DNA of 64,000 nt. It comes from Scedosporium boydii (Eukaryota > Ascomycota > Sordariomycetes > Microascales > Microascaceae). The stretch is taken from the NCBI GenBank assembly GCA_002221725.1, contig NJFT01000125.1, positions 1-64,000 of the forward strand, in the 5' to 3' direction. Within the stretch, counting starts at the first letter, position 1; each line of letters begins with the position of its first letter. The notes under the pieces are model-generated. The model did no database searches, was not told where the DNA came from, and was given only the letters and a program-made list of their open reading frames with translations. Shown here in pieces: positions 57,643-64,000 of the stretch. Made by a program: the position numbers and the translations under genes.

Positions 57643-60600
57643 GGAGTTTGTCGGGGGGGTGTTAGGGGGATCCATTGCGGCGAGGCGTGTAAGTGTATTG
57701 TGGGGCTTGTTTGTTGGGCGTCTGTGTGAGAGCTCGGATTTTGCAGATTGGTTTGTAAGAGTCGTGAAAAGTAGTATGGGTGTGATGGTGCCGTTTGGTT
57801 TATGGGTTGAGTTGGTGGAGAGGCGAGCAGAGGAGGTTGCTTTTATACCAATCTCTCACCTGTGGGAGATGGAGGGTTATCCCAATGATTCGGGTCTGGT
57901 GCTATAAGAGCCAAATGAATGGCGATTGTAAGGTTCACAAAGGAAGAGGCTTCCCAAGTAGATTGAGTGTTGAAAGGCCCAGATAAAGCCCACTGGAGTG
58001 ACTCGAACACAATGGGGCTTCGAGACTGACAATGGAAAGAGGGCAAGGCAGAGCATGTGAATGAGATATTCCAGCGACGTGGAATACAACTCAAAGGGCT
58101 TTGAGGGGAGAAGGAAGGAGAAGCCTTATGCACAGGTTGGTCAGGGGAGTTATATCAACTTGACAATGATCACTCTCTCGAGGTCGCAAACCTCGACCAT
58201 CCCGCAATATGGGAGGGCCGGCTCTCATTTTAAAAAGGCAGACTAGACCTGCAACTCTACCTTAATATCCAGATCCTTCCTAACGGCAGTGGAAGGAAGT
58301 ACGAAGTAGTATATTATTCCAACTAGCGCAAGGAGCCTTGCAATGATACAGCAGACCTCGTCGCCCCACCGAACGGGACGGGCCACGAGTCTCTCGGGGA
58401 GTGAAGAGCTAGGGACCAGGGTCGAGTGGGAAGAAAAAAACAGGAAGCAGAGCAAAGAAAAGATTGTACGGCATGTGTGTATGCAAAGTCTTCCTCCTCA
58501 TGGGCATGCAGCCCAATTTTCTTCCTCGCATAAGACTTATAGCTAGTCTCCGGCACCATGTTCCGTTGCCTCTTGCTTGCATGGTTCAAGGGGCGTTAGC
58601 TTCCATGCCCCCCCTTTCCCCCGCGTATCTATATGTGTCAATGTGATAGTCATATCAAGGTGTGGGAGAGGAGGGCTCAGCTGTCAACTTTTTTTTTCGT
58701 TTTTCTTCTTCCCTCTGGGCTGATAACCGTTAAAACGGGTGGACGAGAGAATGGGGGTCGGGAAATGACGTGCCAAGAAGAGGAAGACAGGAACGGGGTA
58801 TACTAGAGATCACTAAAGTTTGGTTGCGACATGACCATCATTACGAAGTAAGTGGTGAGCAACTTGTAAAAGTTTTTTTTTCTATTTTTCCTTCTTCTTT
58901 TTCGTGCTTCTTTTCATCTCCGCTCCACCTTGGATGGAGCTGACGTCGCATCGGGTGGTCTCATCCGCGGGACCCGGGCATGCGTGTGTGGTCTATCTCC
59001 TTAATCCGGGTTCATCGAACGGGGGAGCCCGGGACCGCTAGCGGAAGGTGATGCGCGGGTCGCCCTAAAAATCCAAGGAAGCAGGTATTAATGCTGCACA
59101 CTATAGAACACACTATGGAACATGAGATGAGAGTGGTCTATAAAATGCATCTGTTATATCAAGGATCCTCCCCCACGCTCCACAGGGAAAATTTTTTCCC
59201 TCTCCGCTTTGGAAATATCCCCGGGGGGTATTAAGACAGCAGTTAAGAACGTTCGGGATCCAGACGCATTCCAAGTCCCCAAGCTCGGGAATGGGGGCTG
59301 AAAATTCGAGCCGGGTTTTGCCCGCAAGGCCCGGTGAGTAAGAATCGAGGAGCACGGTTGTGGTCTCACTCTCTTCAATATTGCTTGCCGAATCTCGAGT
59401 CCTTTCCTTGAAAGGTTAGTTCTGGTCATAACCAGAAACTTGGTACGAGTTCTTTCGGCGACTCTCTTGCGAATGCAACGCGGACGGTGTTATAGGAACC
59501 TCGAGACATTCCTCGTGTGATATTTCCATCCCGTCTACGAAGTAGCTCACGCCAGAAGAGTTCTAGCTTATTGCTTCGGAGATTCTCTATTACCATTATT
59601 CCTTTATCCAATCCCATTCTCGTACTCTGCATTTCTTCGCCCGCTTGAAAAATTAAGATCAACTCGCGGGCCCAGGCTTTGACGCGAGAATCTCGCTCCA
59701 TCGCGCTTCGAGGCGCGTCTCCAATTAATTTGAATCATTTCGAGAAGTCGCAGCGCTTGCTTGCGTGAGAGCGTCGAGACGGGCTACTGGTCAGTGACCA
59801 CGCGGTGGCGTCGCCGGTGAAGTTTGGGATCGCGGTCTGGTCTTGGCTGTCTGGCCTTCACGCCCAAGCTTTCACACGTTGTGGGCAAGGATTAAAATCA
59901 CGGACCGAAGGACGGGAAGAGGCTGTTATCGGATGAGGGCGCATCGATCAGGAGTCACCACTCTGGGGGCGCTAGATGGTGTGCGGAAAAGAACGGGATT
60001 GATCAATTGATGTCGTTCCCCGGTCGTGTTCAGGGGCGTGGGCTGGTCATCCCTTTTCATAGCCCAAGACCGAGACTGTTCGTCAGTACGAAGTGAAGAG
60101 CTTTTCTTACAAGGGATATGATAATATTAGGGGATCCCTGATATTATAGCACTTGCAGGAAGGAATAGACCAGGGCCAGGCCAGATGATGCAATGGATCC
60201 ATGTTAGCGCTCCAGACTCCAGAGAGCTCGTCAACCTGTCGGCATCACTTCATTTCCAATCGTTCACCGAGTCATCATCCCTACTGCTTGCTTCATCGAT
60301 GCGACAGTACATCGAACCAGCGCAAAGGAGGCAAACGTTGCATGCAGCTTTCAATCAACAGTCTTCCCCGAACCGGAGTTTGTGCGCGTTTGGGACGGGT
60401 ACGAGAAAAAGGAACGAAAAGGCAAGGATACGAAATGACCAAGAACAGGGCATCGGGTCAATAACACGGTTTGCTATACATATTCGAAAGGTCATGAGCG
60501 GAACGGATGAAGGGAGTGCAGCAAGCTATTGGCATGTCGGGAGGACTCGAAAATACTGGCAGAAACATCTCATGGCGGAAGATTGGGAACGGTTCGACGT

Positions 60601-62899
60601 AACCGCGACTGGGTCCGGCCATATATATATGACATGAAGATAATCTCGATGTACTTCGGAGTGACGATGAGTGTCAGATGAAAGTGCCCAAATTGCCAGG
60701 GCAGAGCAGGCTAACGCAGGAGGCGCAAGTGTGTCCTGCGAGGCCTGTCCCCTTCATTCCCTTCTTGAGCGATGAGAGAGCCACAACGATGTCTCATCCA
60801 GCATCCAGTGATACAAGTATGTGCGACATCGTATGGTCAAATTTCCGGCCCTAGGACGCAAGGGCTGATCGTAACGGAGGACGATTCGACCGCTGTTCGG
60901 GGAGGATTCCAGACCTTGCATCGTACATATCTCGTTCAGCCCATCAGCGTTGTACCCTCGATATGCAAATTGATGAAATGGGCAAGACCGGAGGAAGTAG
61001 GAAGCACGACGCAATGATGGCGACCGAGCCATGTTCTGATTCGCCTCTAACAGCGCACACCGATCCCACACTGCGTCTTTCTACTTCGCAAGGGAGGAGG
61101 GTACCGAAAGAAGATGAAGTCTTCTAGTAGTATCATTCGACAGCAGGAGTGGTGACGCAGAATTGGAAGTGGAAGTGGAATTGGAATTGGACACTTGATC
61201 ACATCGAATTGATAACGTCAAAAGCCTAGGAAACCAATTAGATCATTGATCAATCCGTTGATCAATCAAATGTCTGAGGAGAGTCGGATCAGGGCAACTA
61301 AACTGGATCAAGTCACTCTGCGAACTGCAATCAAATTGCGCAGTGCTCAAGTCCTGGGCGGAGTCGTGCACTTGCTGGCAATTGTAATTGTCTTGAGTTG
61401 ATCCATTTGTGTGCTTCGTAAGCCGGTGCCAGTACAAGTGCAATCGTACAAATACTTTGATTCCATTTGAACTGATCAATGTCTCTTTGGCCTGGCCAAT
61501 TTGTACTATTGTACCTGTGTACCTGTGTACCCCTCACCATTACCACTTGCCTGGTCTCGCCAGCCAAGACCAGCAGTTGCCACTCTCACCGAAGTCATCG
61601 AATCCTGCGATGCTCCCTCTCCTCCCATTACATTTCCATGGGCAGGCTTCTGTCCGCCTTCGGATTCACTCTTCTGCCTGCTTACTTGCCCAAAACAGCA
61701 ACTCTATCAAAATGTAACTTCTTTCACACATCAACATCGGCTGCCGGCATGTACAGCCACTATCACCCATTCCTTCGGTCGGTGCTTCTAGCGCCGTTAT
61801 CTATTTTTGTAGCGCTGTGCGAGAGCCTGGCCTGCCCAGAGGCACCTCCGTCGCCAGGCGCTTCGAGGAATCCACGCATAGGGCTCTCCTGGTCGCTTGC
61901 AGCCTGCAGCCGATGTCCAGGCTCCGCTCCCAGAGCCTGCAATGGCAACGCAGCGGATGCGACCGTCTCCCTGAGGTGGCTCTGCTCCCTTGTTACAACC
62001 AATTACAGCGCCCGCAAGGCTCCCTCCTCATCGGACGGTCTGCCTCCTGTCGTCTGATAAGTCGAACAAGAGGACCCGAGCGAAGGTCTCCACAAATAGA
62101 CTAATTTAGTCGTCGACCCTGAGTCTATCTAAGTGTAAACTACAATTGTGTTAGTGCTAACCCCAACAGTGGCGGAGCAGCACTCAGCCAGCAGCTACCC
62201 AGGAAAAGAAGCACTAACTCCACTAACATTGAGGCTTTGACCCTGACAGTCTTCCTTGCATCTTCCAGAGCCCGAAAAAGCCTCCAGCTGAAGGGAAACA
62301 AATGCTGGCATGTGTTGCGTGACCGACTCGGCAGGGGGTGGATCTGGTCTCGCTGCAAGCTAGACCTCTTGCAGCCCCCTGAGCAAACAAGGACGCAAGG
62401 AAATGTCGTAGCCTATCGTTGCAAGGCGTGACACAGGGCGGATTCTCCCCGCCGTAGCTAGCTTGAGAGTATGGCAAGGTTGAAATAGATGTCTTTCAGC
62501 ATTCCTGGAGGGAGACTGGAGAGCTTGAGAATATCCCTACTTCCAGACCTTTTGCATTCTGACATCTGCCCAATTTGTATTTTTATTTATTTGTATTTTC
62601 TACCTTTCTCCCATCAATTTAGGACCAGAGATATACCCAAACGACCCGACTAACATCGAGAGTCGACTCGCCCACCACGCGATAGCTAGCCGGCGCTCTC
62701 GCCCTCGACACTTACTGATGATGATTTCAGAGGCTTATACCTAACTTCGAGGGCCTTAAGAACAGGGGGATAAAAATACAGAGACCCTTCATTGCAAGGA
62801 CACCGTCCGACGAATATCGAGATCGAGAGCATCGACATCACAGGCCCGACCTAAAGACCCCGCTAAATCCTTGCTCAAATACTACCTTAGCCTACCACG
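57643..62899. other. Long gene-poor region (5.3 kb)
   Basis: Many short ORFs but none with family features. TACGAAGTA-type words recur near 58298, 58840, 59540 and 60088. Several T-rich tracts (58689, 58875, 62580). TTGATCAATC-type inverted words lie around 61240-61270. Confidence 0.45.
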
Positions 62900-64000
62900 A
62901 TGATTACGATCGAGGCAGAGGCACCCATCCTTCCCTCTTCTTCAAACGGGGAGAGCTCTAAGACGCCGTCCAATAATTTACGCATTCTTCTCACAGAGCC
63001 TTCGGAATCCGAAGCTGGTCCTTCCGAACAACGCACCTCATATTACACACAACCCGACTTCGACGAATGGCCCCTCCCTCCACTACCTATGCCCCCCATG
63101 GGCGCTTTCGATGGGAAAAGAAAAGCACGGAACAAGCCACCTTCTCCCACCCGCACTCCGCCTCCGCCTCCGGTACCTGGGCCGTCTGGATCCGGCGAAG
63201 AAGAATCCAAAGAGGAGCCAAGTGAGAAAGAACCAGATACCAAGGGTAAAGGGAAAGAGGTCGAGGAGCCACCCGAACCCGTCGAAGAAGAGGATGAAAA
63301 TGCATGGATGCGCTATCCCCCTCCGAATTGTCTGTGGCAGGCCCCTCACGTCCTCTCCGAGACGATCCTCAATCTTGTAGGCACATCCATAGAGAACGTC
63401 CGCGCACGAGCTGCCGAGGCCGAGAGGGCAAGACAAGAAGAGGAAGGGGCGCAACAGAGACGGACAGAGGAAGAGGCTGCCGAAGCTGCGAAGCAGAAGC
63501 AAATGCAGAAGGAAAATTTAAACGGAAAGGATGGGGAGTACTACCTCCCAATCATCATCCCTCCGGAGGTCCCAATCCCGAAGCATTCCTTCGATGTCGA
63601 GAGGCTGCCCGGTGTGGACTCAGCTCGGTCGAGCTCCGAGATGAGCGGTTCGAGCCGCGATCCAGCACTTGGGCCGTCCAGTGGTCACAGAAGACACAAG
63701 CATAAATTAGCTCGCATCCTGAACCGGATGGGTGCTAGCGAGAGAGCGGAATCGAGCGCTATGGGCGCTGCCAAAATCTTCCATCGTCGGTCGGGGCAGC
63801 ATGACGTCGAGACACAGAGCATCAAGAGCACCAAGGACACGAGATTACGGCAACTCACTGCCATTGCGGCACTGCTTCAGAAGAAGCGGCCGCAGGGGAG
63901 TTTTATCGTGCATTCAGTCAGGGGTCCTGGCGCCGGTCCCCCTTCGCGCACTGTTTCGGGAAAGGGAAAGGGCAAAGAGAATGAAAGAGAAGCTCGAGAT
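62900..64000 (+). CDS. Large disordered protein N-terminus, possible RBR-type ubiquitin ligase, 3' end outside window
   Basis: The frame opens at ATG 62900 and stays open for 367 codons to the right edge. Order: acidic/Ser-rich start, Pro-rich block (about 73-95, PTRTPPPPPVPGP), charged KGKGKEVEEPPEPVEEE, MRYPPPNCLWQAPHVLSETI (about 143-162), a helical Glu/Arg/Ala coiled coil (about 168-205), then basic HRRHKHKLARILNRM and ESSAMGAAKIFHRRS. The last two blocks recall the linker before the RING-IBR-RING of fungal RBR E3 ligases, but no RING cysteines fall inside the window, so this is tentative. No intron is needed in this part. Confidence 0.6.
   Translation, partial: MITIEAEAPILPSSSNGESSKTPSNNLRILLTEPSESEAGPSEQRTSYYTQPDFDEWPLPPLPMPPMGAFDGKRKARNKPPSPTRTPPPPPVPGPSGSGEEESKEEPSEKEPDTKGKGKEVEEPPEPVEEEDENAWMRYPPPNCLWQAPHVLSETILNLVGTSIENVRARAAEAERARQEEEGAQQRRTEEEAAEAAKQKQMQKENLNGKDGEYYLPIIIPPEVPIPKHSFDVERLPGVDSARSSSEMSGSSRDPALGPSSGHRRHKHKLARILNRMGASERAESSAMGAAKIFHRRSGQHDVETQSIKSTKDTRLRQLTAIAALLQKKRPQGSFIVHSVRGPGAGPPSRTVSGKGKGKENEREARD

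Noticed and set aside
59426..59701. 91-residue minus-strand ORF
   Set aside because: Natural-looking composition but no family pattern, no neighbour exon and no promoter cue.
60185..60637. 150-residue plus-strand ORF
   Set aside because: No recognisable motif and no codon pattern beyond chance.
61479..62057. 192-residue plus-strand ORF
   Set aside because: Low-complexity composition, no domain, overlapping equally open frames; likely chance.
1..64000. CRISPR arrays, rRNA genes, bacterial-type operons
   Set aside because: None seen; spliced genes and fungal families show a eukaryotic nuclear window.

Overview
The window is nuclear DNA from a filamentous ascomycete (Pezizomycotina; a plant-associated Sordariomycete is my inference). 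Genes carry short GT-AG introns of about 50-145 bp. The families present are typical of such fungi: a UstYa-like oxidase, Zn2Cys6 regulator, Baeyer-Villiger monooxygenase, LaeA-like methyltransferase, LysM protein, subgroup-C chitinase, GH6 glucanase and a GPI-anchored wall protein. I rebuilt exon structures by hand from splice sites and reading phase; no search was run.

1-15 kb, accessory and secondary metabolism. The left edge carries a UstYa/DUF3328 gene (minus strand, running off the edge). It is divergent from a secreted precursor peptide that holds two Kex2-bounded copies of a nearly identical aromatic core (GGGGEYWAIVGTKSHG). Together these look like an undescribed dikaritin/KexRiPP-type ribosomal peptide locus, the most interesting object here. 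Further along lie a decayed ThiD-like kinase, a decayed AsaB/CmcJ-like hydroxylase, a Zn2Cys6 regulator, a Baeyer-Villiger monooxygenase and a divergent short-chain dehydrogenase. Whether these belong to the peptide cluster is unproven. A tRNA-Thr with an intron closes the block.

15.4-23.8 kb, repeat island. An SF1 helicase-like pseudogene, an OTU-protease-like pseudogene and a conserved but unrecognised gene, all with frameshifts and stops, lie between two inverted copies of the helicase family's 5' end.

25-33 kb, mostly intact genes: a SAM methyltransferase, a nickel/cobalt transporter with an 11-nt microexon, a LaeA-like methyltransferase and a conserved hypothetical protein.

33-47 kb, mixed. 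A chitinase and a LysM gene meet head to head, both lacking their 5' ends, at one breakpoint. Also present are a pseudokinase, an alpha/beta-hydrolase missing its catalytic middle, a GH6 enzyme with a Pro/Glu linker, and two copies of a tRNA-derived SINE-like element.

48-64 kb: an aldo-keto reductase, an SH3BGR/thioredoxin-fold protein with a long disordered tail, a GPI-anchored wall protein, a possible 33-residue cysteine-rich gene, long gene-poor stretches, and the N-terminal part of a large disordered protein that may be an RBR-type ubiquitin ligase running off the right edge.
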